Shown in pieces: positions 18,072 to 26,834 of a DNA stretch of 64,000 nt. The translations under genes and the position numbers were made by a program. The notes beneath the pieces were generated by a model. That model ran no database searches, was not told the origin of the DNA, and saw nothing but the letters and a program-made list of their open reading frames with translations. The stretch lies in NCBI GenBank assembly GCA_963756975.1, contig CAVWPS010000002.1, forward strand, positions 310,001 to 374,000, in the 5' to 3' direction. Each line of letters starts with the position of its first letter. The first letter of the stretch is position 1. The DNA is from CAVRQM01 sp963756975 (GTDB taxonomy: Bacteria; Pseudomonadota; Alphaproteobacteria; Acetobacterales; Acetobacteraceae).

Positions 18072-18980
18072 CTACACTTCGATCTGGGAATCGAGGTCGC
18101 GACGCCGCCCGAGACGGAGCTGGACCGCCGAGACGACGATGCTGAGCAGCAGGATGACGATCGCGATCGACGTCGCGTAGCCGAGCCGCGAATTCGACGC
18201 ACCCATCGCGCCGAACGCCATCGCGTAGAGATACGTGCCGAGCGTGGCGCTGGCGTAATCGGGACCGCCGGCGGTCATGACCCAGATCTGGTCGAAGACC
18301 TTGATGCCGTTGATGGTGTTGAGGACGATGACGATCAGGATCACCGGCCTGATCGTCGGCACCGTGACGTTCAGAAAGCGGGACCAGCCGTTGGCGCCGT
18401 CCAACTCGGCCGCCTCGTACAATTCCTTCGGCACGCTTTGCACGGCCGCGAAGAAGATCACCAGGTAGAAGCCGAGCGACTGCCATACCGATACGATAAT
18501 CACACTCGGCATCACCGTGTCGGTGCCGGCGAGCCAGAGCTGGGTGAAGCCGCTCAATCCGACCGCACGAAGAACGGTGTTCACGGCGCCGAAATTGGGC
18601 TCGAACAGCATCGCCCACAGCAGGCCGCTGATGGCGAGCGAGATCATCACCGGCATGAAGTACAGCGTCCGGAACACGGTGCTGCCGCGAATGCCCGAGC
18701 TGAGCAGGCTCGCGATCAGCAACGGAAGGATGGTCTGCAGAATCACCGTGCAGACCGTGAAGTAGGCCGTGTGCCACAGCGCTTTGAAGAACGTCGCGTC
18801 CTGCGCGAGGTTCTCGTAGTTGGTAAGGCCGATCCACCTCGGCGGCGCCATCCCGTTCCAGTGCTGCAGACTGAGCAGCACGGCGTCGGCCATCGGCACC
18901 GCCATCGTCAGGAATAACGCGATGGCGGCCGGGGCGATGAACAGGGCGGGTGCCACCGACCGGCGCAACCGCAACGACAT
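18072..18980 (-). CDS. Sugar ABC transporter permease (MalF/UgpA-like)
   Basis: A 302-aa partner permease with six helices and an EAA-type loop, ELYEAAELDGANGWSRFLNV. The ATG at 18980 was preferred since the first helix follows shortly after a basic start (MSLRLRR); a GTG about 10 codons upstream is possible. It sits between the binding-protein gene (44 bases upstream) and the second permease. CUT1 systems need both permeases and a MalK-type ATPase; the latter must come from another locus. Confidence 0.92.
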   Translation of the reverse strand: MSLRLRRSVAPALFIAPAAIALFLTMAVPMADAVLLSLQHWNGMAPPRWIGLTNYENLAQDATFFKALWHTAYFTVCTVILQTILPLLIASLLSSGIRGSTVFRTLYFMPVMISLAISGLLWAMLFEPNFGAVNTVLRAVGLSGFTQLWLAGTDTVMPSVIIVSVWQSLGFYLVIFFAAVQSVPKELYEAAELDGANGWSRFLNVTVPTIRPVILIVIVLNTINGIKVFDQIWVMTAGGPDYASATLGTYLYAMAFGAMGASNSRLGYATSIAIVILLLSIVVSAVQLRLGRRRDLDSQIEV

Positions 18981-19024
18981 CGGCCTCTGGCGAGCCACCT
19001 GTGTTTTTACCACGCCCGCCGCAA

Positions 19025-20260
19025 TCAGTCGGTGCGCGCCGCCGTCACATCCGCCTCGATCTTCTTTGCACCGTCGGCCGGCGAAATCGATCCGTCGAGC
19101 GCGCTTTGGCACACGTTGGAGACCGAATCCCAGCTCCCGGGGCCGAACAGAATGTGGTCCGCGGCATCCGTCGTGATCCACGGGATCATCGTGCGGACCT
19201 TCGGGTTGTCGATCTGGTCGACGGCGCTTTTCAGCACCGGGAAGGACTGAAGACCCTTCGCCCGGATGTTGTAGACGTCGGGCCGATACATGTACGCGAC
19301 GAACTTGATCGCGAGATCCTTCACCGGGCTTTTGGCGTTGACCGACCACGCCTCGCCCGCACCGTCGCCGGTGAAGTGGACGCTGCCGGCGGTCAGCGCG
19401 GGGACTTTGTGGACCGAGAAGTTGTCGAGCCAATCCTTGCTGCCGTCATGGGCGAAGATGTTCGGCGTCCACGAGCCGCCGTAGAACATCGCGGCGCGTC
19501 CCTGATACGCGAGCTGGTAGCTTTGCGGGTCGTCGATGCCGTTGATGCCGGGCGGGAACACGCCCGCCTTGGCGAGCCGCTCCAGCAACGCGAGCGCATC
19601 GACGACCGGCTTCGAATTCCACGTGACACCGGGCGCGGTGTGGTCGTCGAGCGCGTAGACGTCGCCGCCATACTGGGCAATCAGCGGCAGGAAGAAGTCC
19701 GGGCAGGTGTTGCGCGTCAGGTTGCCCCAGGCGAGCGGGATGTAGCCGGCCGCCTTGAACTTCGGCACGTCGGCGATCAGCTCGTCCCAGGTGTCTGGGG
19801 CGGTGACGCCGACCTGCTTCATGATGCGATCGTTGGTGAAGACGCCGAAATCCTGGGCCATGTCGGCGAGGCCGTACGGCTTGCCGTCGAACGTGTACTG
19901 ACGCAGCGGCCCGGCGAAGAACTGCTCGAAGAACTTGTCGTCGAACACGTCCTTGAAGTTGACCAGCAGACCGGCGCGGCCGAGCTCGCCCGTCTTGGTG
20001 CCGCCGTTGAACACGTCGGGCAGCGAGCCGCCGGCGATCATCGCCGTCAGGGTCGGGAGATACTGGCTGAACGCGACGAAATTGCTCTCGACCTTGACCC
20101 CGGGATTTTCGGCCTCGAACCCGGCGATGGTTTTGTCCCAGTAGGGCGTCCCCGCGACGTACGCGGTCTGCCAGCTCATGACGTGCAACGTGGTCTGGGC
20201 CATGGCGGTGTGAGCGGAGGCGGCAAGCAATACGGCGGTCGCGGCGACGAGCTTTTTCAC
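19025..20260 (-). CDS. Sugar ABC transporter substrate-binding protein
   Basis: A 411-aa periplasmic binding protein of the extracellular solute-binding family 1. A Sec signal peptide occupies about residues 1-21, with cleavage after AMA. The mature part starts QTTLHVMSWQ and has the two-lobed family pattern with PYGLADMAQDFGVFTND and AAMFYGGSWTPN. It is the first gene of the importer operon and diverges from a FadR-type regulator gene 142 bases away. It binds a sugar or related compound; which one cannot be read from sequence. Confidence 0.92.
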   Translation of the reverse strand: MKKLVAATAVLLAASAHTAMAQTTLHVMSWQTAYVAGTPYWDKTIAGFEAENPGVKVESNFVAFSQYLPTLTAMIAGGSLPDVFNGGTKTGELGRAGLLVNFKDVFDDKFFEQFFAGPLRQYTFDGKPYGLADMAQDFGVFTNDRIMKQVGVTAPDTWDELIADVPKFKAAGYIPLAWGNLTRNTCPDFFLPLIAQYGGDVYALDDHTAPGVTWNSKPVVDALALLERLAKAGVFPPGINGIDDPQSYQLAYQGRAAMFYGGSWTPNIFAHDGSKDWLDNFSVHKVPALTAGSVHFTGDGAGEAWSVNAKSPVKDLAIKFVAYMYRPDVYNIRAKGLQSFPVLKSAVDQIDNPKVRTMIPWITTDAADHILFGPGSWDSVSNVCQSALDGSISPADGAKKIEADVTAARTD

Positions 20261-20313
20261 GACGTCTTCTCCCTAAGACCTGCAACGGCGCTTGTGCGCA
20301 TGGTTGCGCCAGA

Positions 20314-20351
20314 GTTATAACGACGTCCCCGCAAAGTCTATAGAGTTTCGC
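20314..20351. promoter_or_regulatory. Candidate promoter/operator in the binding protein-gntR divergent gap
   Basis: On the minus strand TATAAC (20319-20314) could be a -10 box for the importer operon. About 17 bases upstream lies TCTATAGAGTTTCGC (20337-20351, plus strand), with the palindromic core CTATAG. A near copy, TCTATAGTGTTCGC, precedes the epimerase gene at 21122-21135. Shared motifs flanking a GntR-type regulator gene are good operator candidates, but the role is inferred. Confidence 0.4.
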
Positions 20352-20401
20352 CGATACTCGACAGAGTTCTCGGGACGAACCGGGAGTGGCTGATCAGACG
20401 G

Positions 20402-21109
20402 ATGGCCAAGACATCGAGCCTCTCGCACCGGGTCACCACCGAGCTTCGACGCGACATCGTCGCCGGCGTCATCCCGCCGGGCGCGTGGCTGAAGACGGAG
20501 GAACTCGCGGGGCGCTACGCGGTCAGCGCCAACCCGGTTCGCGAGGCGTTGTGGCGGCTGCAGGGCGAAGGCTTCGTCGTCGCCAACCCGAACCAGGGTG
20601 CGCGCGTGCGGACGGTCGACGACGATTTCATCCGCAACATCTTCGAAATTCGCGAGGCGATCGAGCCGATCTTCGTGCGCCGATTCTGTCAGCGCGCGAC
20701 CCACAGCGACCTCGACCGCCTGCGCGCGGCCGCCGCCGTGTTCGCCGACGTGGCCGCGAACCGGCCGATGGATTTCGAGCCGCTCGAAGCCGCGAACCGC
20801 GACTTTCACGCGATCATTCTCGAGGGCGAGTTCAACATCCCGGCCATCGAGGGGATGGAGCGCTACGCCGGCATCATCAACGCCACCCGTGCCAAGCTGC
20901 CGGTCTCGCTATCGCATCTGCGCGAGCGGACCGCGCAGCACCGCAAGATCGTCGACGCCATCGCGGCGGGCGACGCGGAGAAGGCCGGGCGCGTCACGAT
21001 CGAACACGTCAGAAGCGCCGGTTCGGACTTGCTCAACGCCCTGCGTCAGGCGCGCACGAGGGTGCGGCCAGCGGCGCAACCTGACCGGCCCGCCGAAGAT
21101 TGTATGTGA
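20402..21109 (+). CDS. GntR-family transcriptional regulator (FadR/FCD subfamily)
   Basis: A 235-aa regulator. The N-terminal winged helix (about residues 5-72) carries LRRDIVAGVIPPGAWLKTEE and the recognition helix ANPVREALWRLQGEGFV. The C-terminal FCD domain (about 80-215) has the metal/ligand pattern EIREAIEP, ANRDFHAIIL and H-rich RERTAQHRKIVDAIAAGD. It diverges from the sugar importer and is followed by an epimerase gene, so it most likely controls both in response to a sugar-derived ligand. The ATG at 20402 keeps the whole DNA-binding domain. Confidence 0.92.
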   Translation: MAKTSSLSHRVTTELRRDIVAGVIPPGAWLKTEELAGRYAVSANPVREALWRLQGEGFVVANPNQGARVRTVDDDFIRNIFEIREAIEPIFVRRFCQRATHSDLDRLRAAAAVFADVAANRPMDFEPLEAANRDFHAIILEGEFNIPAIEGMERYAGIINATRAKLPVSLSHLRERTAQHRKIVDAIAAGDAEKAGRVTIEHVRSAGSDLLNALRQARTRVRPAAQPDRPAEDCM

Positions 21110-21135
21110 CCGCCGACACATTCTATAGTGTTCGC
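21100..21135 (+). promoter_or_regulatory. Candidate promoter/operator of the epimerase gene
   Basis: TTGTAT (21100-21105) and TCTATA (21122-21127) are 16 bases apart, plausible -35 and -10 boxes. The -10 overlaps TCTATAGTGTTCGC, the motif shared with the gap upstream of gntR. A ribosome site GGAGAGG follows at 21147. The promoter would overlap the end of the regulator gene. Confidence 0.4.
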
Positions 21136-21162
21136 GTAAAGTCCCCGGAGAGGAAAACGTCC

Positions 21163-22146
21163 ATGGCTCTCAGCGTGCTCTACATCGGCGGCACCGGACA
21201 GATCTCGCTGCCCTGCCTCGAACTGTCCGTGGCCGCCGGCCATGACGTGACGATCCTCAACCGGAACAAGACCACCGTTCCCCTGCCGGCCGGGGTGAAG
21301 ACGCTGGTCGGCGACATGAACGATGCCGCCTACGGCGAACTCGGCGACAAGCACTTCGACGTCGTGGCGCAGTTCCGGCTTTACACGGCCGACCAGATGA
21401 AGCGCGACCTCGCGACGTTCACCGGCAAGACCGGGCAGTACGTGTTCATCTCGTCGGCGTCCGTGTACGAAAAGCCGGTCCGCCACTACATGATGACCGA
21501 GCGCACGAAACTCGAGAACAAGTTCTGGAAATACAGCCGCGACAAGATCGAGTGCGAGGCGTTGCTGCGCGGCCAGGACAAGCTCGCCTACACCATCGTG
21601 CGCCCGAGCCACACGGTCCGCACCGGCATGCCGATCCAGGTCGGCGATCCCGATTCGGCCATGCGCCGGATGCTCGCCGGCAAGCCTGTCATCCTCGCCG
21701 GGGACGGGTCGTCCGTCTGGACGCTGACCCGCTCCGTCGATGTCGCCGGCCCGCTGGTGCGCCTGTTCGGCAACCCGGGCGCGCTGAACGACGATTTCCA
21801 CATCACCACCGATCGCGGCTTCACCTGGTGGCAGATCCACGAGGCGATCGCGCGCGGCCTCGGCGTGGAAGCGATCCACGCGACCGTCCCGACCGAGACG
21901 CTCGTCCGGTTCAGCAAGGAATGGGAAGGCCCGCTGATGGGCGACAAAAGCTGGACCGCGCTGTTCGACAATTCCAAGGTCAAGCGCGTCGCCGGTGATT
22001 TCCATGCCTCGCAGGACATCGACGAGATCCTCGCCGACTCCGTCATGCACGCGAAGGAGCGTCTGAAGGCGCCGGCGCCCGCCGAGTCCGAGGAAGACCG
22101 GCTGATCGACAAGGTGATCGCGGCGCAGAAGGCTTTGCATCCGTAG
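21163..22146 (+). CDS. NAD-dependent epimerase/dehydratase (extended/atypical SDR)
   Basis: A 327-aa Rossmann enzyme. The nucleotide loop YIGGTGQIS lies at residues 6-14, the YxxxK-type pair is in WKYSRDKIECEALL, and ISSASVYEK supplies the catalytic Ser position. The start ATG at 21163 has a clear GGAGAGG ribosome site. Such proteins resemble CDP-paratose/isoflavone-reductase-like SDRs and often act on nucleotide sugars or free sugar derivatives. It stands next to a FadR regulator and a sugar importer, so it probably handles the imported compound. The exact reaction is unknown. Confidence 0.8.
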   Translation: MALSVLYIGGTGQISLPCLELSVAAGHDVTILNRNKTTVPLPAGVKTLVGDMNDAAYGELGDKHFDVVAQFRLYTADQMKRDLATFTGKTGQYVFISSASVYEKPVRHYMMTERTKLENKFWKYSRDKIECEALLRGQDKLAYTIVRPSHTVRTGMPIQVGDPDSAMRRMLAGKPVILAGDGSSVWTLTRSVDVAGPLVRLFGNPGALNDDFHITTDRGFTWWQIHEAIARGLGVEAIHATVPTETLVRFSKEWEGPLMGDKSWTALFDNSKVKRVAGDFHASQDIDEILADSVMHAKERLKAPAPAESEEDRLIDKVIAAQKALHP

Positions 22147-22209
22147 CCGCGCGGTTGCCCGATGCCGGCCGGTGCGCGATCTTAAACCGTCACCGTCCGG
22201 CAGCACGAT

Positions 22210-23475
22210 TTGGATCTCTTCCCGACCAGCCGAAACCCGATCCTGTCGCTGCTGCAATCGGCGGCCGCTTCCCTTCATCGGCGTCAGGCGGGCGCGATCC
22301 GTAGCGACGTCGATACGCTGATCGGCACGCGGCCCAACCCGCGCGCGGCTTACGCCGGTCCGTCGGCGACACCGGAGGCCGCCGCCGACTGCGCCAGCCT
22401 CGGGCTGCAACTGCTGCGCGCCTGGATCGACGGCGACCGGGCGCGGCATGAGGCGCTCGCGAACCGGATCATGTTTTCCGCGTGCGACCCGGGCTGGCTC
22501 GAAGTCCTGATCGACTACGCGCGCCGCTTCCTGCCGACCGGGACGGCCGAGCCGATCCCCTATCGCCGCTGGACGACGCTCCAAGATTTCGTGGTGCCCG
22601 CGCCGTCCGCGTCGCTGCGGATCGGGCTGCTGTCCGATTGGGGCACCGGCACGGACGAGGCGCGCGCGGTCGCAGCACTCATGGCGCGGCAACGCCCGGA
22701 CATCGTCATCCATCTCGGCGACATCTACTACGCCGGGACGTCGGAGGAATGCGACGAGCACTTCCTGAAACCGCTGCGCGCGGAAATGCCGGACGCGCGC
22801 GTGTTCGCCCTGTGCGGCAATCACGACATCTACAGCGGCGGCCACGGCTATTACGGACTGCTCGACAAGATCGGTCAGCCGGCCTCGTATTTCTGCCTGC
22901 GCGCACCCGACAACTCCTGGCAGATCCTGGCCGGCGACACGGGCCTGAACGACCGCGATCCGCTGCACGAAGATACCAAGCCGACCTTCCTCGATCCGGC
23001 CGAGATCGAGTGGCACGCGGACAAGCTCCGAGGTTTTCCGGGCCGCACGATCTTCCTCACGCACCACCAGCCATTCTCCGCCTACGCGCAGATCGGTGCG
23101 GCCGCGCTGCACGACCCGGTCAATCCGTTGCTGATGGCGACGCACGCGCAGCTTGCGGCGTCCGGACCGATCGACGCTTGGTTCTGGGGACACGAGCACA
23201 GCCTGTGGCTGTACGGGCCGTACCGTGGCGTCGCGCGCGGCCGCAACATCGGCTACGGCGCGATCCCGGTCGGCGCGAGCGTCGCACCCAATTCGCCGAT
23301 CGCGGGCCTGATCGACCCGCCTCCGCTCGCCGTCGACATCAAGCTCGACATCGTCGACGGCGCCTACACGCACGGGTTCGCCCTGCTCGACCTCGGCCCG
23401 GGATCGGCCGAGGCGTCGTATTGGGCGGTCACCCGGCCGGACGGACCGCTGTACCGGGAAACGTTCCAGACTTAG
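22210..23475 (+). CDS. Calcineurin-like metallophosphoesterase
   Basis: A 421-aa protein with the metallophosphoesterase core in the second third: LLSDWGTG (in place of the usual DxH motif), VIHLGDIYYAG, LCGNHDIYSGG, FLTHHQPFSAY and FWGHEHSLW give the metal-binding Asp, Asn and His residues. The first Asp motif has Trp where His is normal, so one metal ligand may differ. About 130 N-terminal residues are alpha-helical and not recognised. The start is TTG 22210. It has no signal peptide. It ends in a short overlap with the convergent MFS gene. The substrate is unknown. Confidence 0.85.
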   Translation: MDLFPTSRNPILSLLQSAAASLHRRQAGAIRSDVDTLIGTRPNPRAAYAGPSATPEAAADCASLGLQLLRAWIDGDRARHEALANRIMFSACDPGWLEVLIDYARRFLPTGTAEPIPYRRWTTLQDFVVPAPSASLRIGLLSDWGTGTDEARAVAALMARQRPDIVIHLGDIYYAGTSEECDEHFLKPLRAEMPDARVFALCGNHDIYSGGHGYYGLLDKIGQPASYFCLRAPDNSWQILAGDTGLNDRDPLHEDTKPTFLDPAEIEWHADKLRGFPGRTIFLTHHQPFSAYAQIGAAALHDPVNPLLMATHAQLAASGPIDAWFWGHEHSLWLYGPYRGVARGRNIGYGAIPVGASVAPNSPIAGLIDPPPLAVDIKLDIVDGAYTHGFALLDLGPGSAEASYWAVTRPDGPLYRETFQT

Positions 23476-24962
23476 TCGAGGTGCACGACGATGCCCGCGA
23501 CCGGTGCGCCGCGCGGCAGCATGAACGCGAGCGCGCACGTGACCGCCATCAAGCCGGCGTTGCAGGACAGTGCGACGACCAGCGCGCGCTCGTAGTCGAC
23601 GGTCGCCGTGCCGGCCCCGAGCACGCTGAAATACAGCCCCATGATGACCGCGATCCCGAGCGCGAACGCGACCTGCTGCACCATGGCGAACACGCCCGAT
23701 GCCGCCCCCGCCTCCTCCGGCGGGATGCGGCTGCTGCCGACGACCGAGGCGACCAGCGTGGGCAGTGCGAGGCCCTGGCCGCAGCCGTACCAGATCAGCA
23801 CCGGCCACAGGATCAGCAGGTTGATCGCACTCCCGTGCGCATGGCCGGCCAGCCAGACGATGCCGAGCAATCCGGTGCCCATCATCGCCGTGCCGACGCT
23901 GATCGTGCGCGGCCCGATGCGGCGCGCCACGTGCGACGAGCGCAGCGACGTGCCTGAAAACCCGATGCCGAATGCGACGAACACGAGTCCCGTCGCGAAC
24001 GGTCCGTAGCCGAACCCCTGCTGCAGGAACACCGTAAGGCCCATGAAGAACGCGGACAGGCCGGCGAAGAACGTCATCGCCATGACCAGTCCCAGCGAGA
24101 AGCCGCGGTCGCGGAACAGCCGCATGCTGACCAGCGGCGACCGCCCGCTTTGCTGCAACTGCCATTCGTAGAAGACGAACACTGCGAGCGACGGGCCGGA
24201 CGCGACCAGCATGACAAGCGTCCACCAGGGCCAGCCGATCCCGGCGCCCTCGACCAGCGGATAGACCAGCAGCGCCAGCGTCAGTGTCGCCAGCACGATG
24301 CCGCCGATGTCGATCGTCGGCCGTCCGTGCGCCCGCGTCTCGCGCAGCGTCTTCGCGGCGAAGAACAGCGCGACCGCGCCGACCGGAACGTTGACCAGGA
24401 AGATCGGCCGCCAGCCGAGCCCCGCGATGTCGAGCTGGACCAGCGCGCCGCCGATGAGCTGTGCGAGGATCGAGGCGAGGCCGATCGTGGTGCCGAAATA
24501 GCCGATGGCGCGGGCGCGCTCATGCTCGGGGAATGTGACGCGGATGATCGCCAGCACCTGCGGGTTCATCAGCGCCGCCGTCAGCCCCTGGAGCACGCGG
24601 GCTGCGATCAAAATGCCGGGTGTCGGCGCGAGCCCGCACAGTGCCGACGCGATGGTGAAGCCGATCATGCCGATGATGAACAACCGCTTGCGGCCGAACA
24701 GGTCGCCGAGCCGGCCGCCGGTAATCAGCAGGACCGCGAACGCGAGGCCGTAGCCGGCCACGATCAGTTCCATGTCCGCCGGCCCCGCGCCCAGCTCGGT
24801 ATGCAGGGCGGGAAGTGCGACGTTGACGACGAAAAAGTCGAACGCCGGCAAAAAGGCACCCGTCAGCAGCACGATCAGCGCGGTCCAGCGGTTCGGGTCC
24901 GGCGCCTCCTCCCATGCAAGCGCGTTCGCCGCGTGGGCGTGTTTCGGGGGGCATTGATCCAT
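23472..24962 (-). CDS. MFS transporter, DHA2 (EmrB/QacA-like)
   Basis: A 496-aa inner-membrane exporter with 14 predicted helices. Helix 1 motif FDFFVVNVALPALH, motif A GGRLGDLFGRKRLF and the ERARAIGYFG and FLVNVPVGAVAL motifs are as in DHA2 drug exporters. It starts 27 bases after the FadR-type regulator gene on the same strand, so the regulator may control it. Its stop overlaps the stop of the phosphoesterase gene in opposite orientation. The substrate is unknown. Confidence 0.88.
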   Translation of the reverse strand: MDQCPPKHAHAANALAWEEAPDPNRWTALIVLLTGAFLPAFDFFVVNVALPALHTELGAGPADMELIVAGYGLAFAVLLITGGRLGDLFGRKRLFIIGMIGFTIASALCGLAPTPGILIAARVLQGLTAALMNPQVLAIIRVTFPEHERARAIGYFGTTIGLASILAQLIGGALVQLDIAGLGWRPIFLVNVPVGAVALFFAAKTLRETRAHGRPTIDIGGIVLATLTLALLVYPLVEGAGIGWPWWTLVMLVASGPSLAVFVFYEWQLQQSGRSPLVSMRLFRDRGFSLGLVMAMTFFAGLSAFFMGLTVFLQQGFGYGPFATGLVFVAFGIGFSGTSLRSSHVARRIGPRTISVGTAMMGTGLLGIVWLAGHAHGSAINLLILWPVLIWYGCGQGLALPTLVASVVGSSRIPPEEAGAASGVFAMVQQVAFALGIAVIMGLYFSVLGAGTATVDYERALVVALSCNAGLMAVTCALAFMLPRGAPVAGIVVHLD

Positions 24963-24989
24963 GGAATGGTCCTGACTGACGCGGCCGGC

Positions 24990-25700
24990 TTACGCGCGCT
25001 GCCCGCCAGATAGGCGCAGGTCCTTGGTCGCCACAACCAACAGCCGACGCATGGCACGGTCCGCGCGCTGCGACTGGCGCAGGCGGATCGCCTCCAAAAC
25101 CTCGAGGTGGGCGGAGAACGCTTCGTCGTCCGAGATCGCCCGGTCGGTGGACATGCGAAATGCGGCCAGCAACACCGTCGAGACGGTGCTCGCCCACTGC
25201 GCCAGAAACAGGTTTCCGCTCGATCTCATCACCGCAACGTGAAAGTCGACATCGGCTTCGACACGCGCGCCGGGGTCGCTCGCCTTGCTCATGCGGTCGA
25301 ACGCCTCCTCCATGACCGCAAGCTGCGCCGCACTGGCGTGGGTCGCCGCGAGTGCCGCCGCACCGGGCTCGATCAGCTGGCGGCATTCGATGAGGCTCCA
25401 AAGGATGTCGTCGTCGAGCACCGGCCCGACCCACGCCAGAACCTCCGGGTCCATCAGGTTCCAGTTTTCCCGCGCCCGCACCCTGGTGCCGGTGCGGGGC
25501 CGCACGTCGACCAGCCCCTTCGCCCCCAGCACCTTGACCGCCTCGCGCAGGGCCGACCGGCTGACCCCGAGTTCGGCCATCAGCTCCAGCGTGCTCGGCA
25601 GCCCCTCGCCCGGCCGGATCGCGCCCGAGAGGATGCGCTGGGCGAGGCCGCGCAACAGCTCCTGATGAACGCGCGGGCGGGCGACGCTTCCGACTTGCAT
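24990..25700 (-). CDS. GntR-family transcriptional regulator (FadR/FCD subfamily)
   Basis: A 236-aa regulator. The winged helix contains ILSGAIRPGEGLPSTLELMA and the recognition helix SRSALREAVKVLGAKGLVD. The FCD ligand domain shows ECRQLIEPGAAALAA and ADVDFHVAVMRSSGN, with metal-ligand Asp/His positions conserved. Subfamily members regulating galactonate (DgoR), gluconate or other sugar acids are close in pattern. It diverges from the aldose epimerase-galactonate dehydratase operon and precedes an MFS gene, so control of that sugar-acid operon is the natural inference. Confidence 0.92.
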   Translation of the reverse strand: MQVGSVARPRVHQELLRGLAQRILSGAIRPGEGLPSTLELMAELGVSRSALREAVKVLGAKGLVDVRPRTGTRVRARENWNLMDPEVLAWVGPVLDDDILWSLIECRQLIEPGAAALAATHASAAQLAVMEEAFDRMSKASDPGARVEADVDFHVAVMRSSGNLFLAQWASTVSTVLLAAFRMSTDRAISDDEAFSAHLEVLEAIRLRQSQRADRAMRRLLVVATKDLRLSGGQRA

Positions 25701-25773
25701 GGCTGAATGATCCGATTATTCTGCGGCGCTTGTTACGATCGAACCACGTTTCGGAATACCGGACACGGATCAG

Positions 25774-25938
25774 GTGCAAAGGGAAGATGCGCGTCATGAC
25801 GATGTCCAGGTTGTCGGCCTTGGCCGTAGGACTGCGCGCGATCGCTTCGGCTTGAGCGACGCGGCGGCTTCCTACGAACTCGCGGCCAGCGGGCGGTTCG
25901 GCAAGATCGTCATCCGGCTGGACGATCGAGGGTGCTGA
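25774..25938 (+). pseudogene. Remnant of a zinc-type (medium-chain) alcohol dehydrogenase, C-terminus only
   Basis: A 54-codon frame from GTG 25774 ends with LSDAAASYELAASGRFGKIV, matching the last helix and strand of MDR dehydrogenases such as sorbitol or threonine dehydrogenase. The first 25 codons are unlike any enzyme, so the body of the gene was lost. The stop overlaps the GTG of the aldose epimerase gene. An ancestral sugar dehydrogenase at the head of this operon is likely. Confidence 0.45.
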
Positions 25939-26834
25939 AACTGCGGTCCGGACGGATCGCGGTCGACGTCGACCCGCGCGGGGCCGCGATCACACGGTTC
26001 GTGTGGCGGCGCGCGGACGGCGTCGAAATACCGATGCTGCGTGAGGCGGGCGGCTACGACGGCAACCCGCTGCACGCGAGCTGCTTTCCGCTAATCCCGT
26101 TCGGCAACCGCGTCCGCGACAACCGCTTCGCCTGCGATGGCCACGACTACGCGTTCAAGCCGAACCAGTCCTGGGACCGCCACTACCTGCACGGCGACGG
26201 CTGGCTGACGCGCTGGCGCGATGGCGACGCGACCACGCTGACGATGGGCCGCGAGGCCGACGCGACCAGCCCCTACGCATACACGGCGGCGATCGAGTTC
26301 ACCGTGACGGAGGCCGCTTTGCGTGTCGCCATGTCCGTCCGCAACGAGGGCGAGCGCGTCCTGCCCTTCGGCCTCGGACTGCACCCGTATTTTCCGCTGA
26401 CGCCGGAGACGACGCTGCGGGCGCCGGCTTCAAGCTTCTTCACGGAGGAAGCCGAGTTCATGCCCGGCGACCGGACCGCCGTTCCCGGCACGCTCGACTT
26501 CACGCACGCCAAAATGCCGCCGCGCCACTGGACCAATAACGGCTTCTCCGGCTGGGACGGCCGCGCCGACATCGCCTGGCCGGAGCGAAGTGCGGCACTG
26601 CGGATCGAGGCCGACCCGAGCTTTCGCGACTACTTCGTGTTCATGTCCGACCGCAAATTCGAGCCCGATTTCGCCGGCGACTATTTCTGTTTCGAGCCGA
26701 TGACCCACCACGCCGACGCCCACCACGCGCCAGACCTCGGTGGTCTCGCCGTCCTGGCACCGGGGCAGACCCTCGCCGCCGGCATATCGTTCGTGCCACA
26801 CGACATCTCGCAACCGCACGGGACCGCGCCATGA
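25932..26834 (+). CDS. Aldose 1-epimerase (mutarotase)
   Basis: A 300-aa galactose-mutarotase-fold enzyme interconverting alpha and beta aldoses. Sugar-binding and catalytic motifs are visible: CFPLIPFGNRVRDN (about 53-66), DRHYLHGDGW with the catalytic-region His, GLGLHPYFPL (about 150), and near the C-terminus FCFEPMTHHADAHH with the conserved catalytic Glu. The GTG start at 25932 gives the complete fold. It is the first intact gene of a tightly packed operon (ATGA overlap with the dehydratase), feeding sugars to oxidation. Confidence 0.9.
   Translation: MLKLRSGRIAVDVDPRGAAITRFVWRRADGVEIPMLREAGGYDGNPLHASCFPLIPFGNRVRDNRFACDGHDYAFKPNQSWDRHYLHGDGWLTRWRDGDATTLTMGREADATSPYAYTAAIEFTVTEAALRVAMSVRNEGERVLPFGLGLHPYFPLTPETTLRAPASSFFTEEAEFMPGDRTAVPGTLDFTHAKMPPRHWTNNGFSGWDGRADIAWPERSAALRIEADPSFRDYFVFMSDRKFEPDFAGDYFCFEPMTHHADAHHAPDLGGLAVLAPGQTLAAGISFVPHDISQPHGTAP

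Noticed and set aside
21046..24225. Minus-strand open frame of more than 1000 codons
   Set aside because: It covers the epimerase and phosphoesterase genes in antisense and lacks any recognisable domain.
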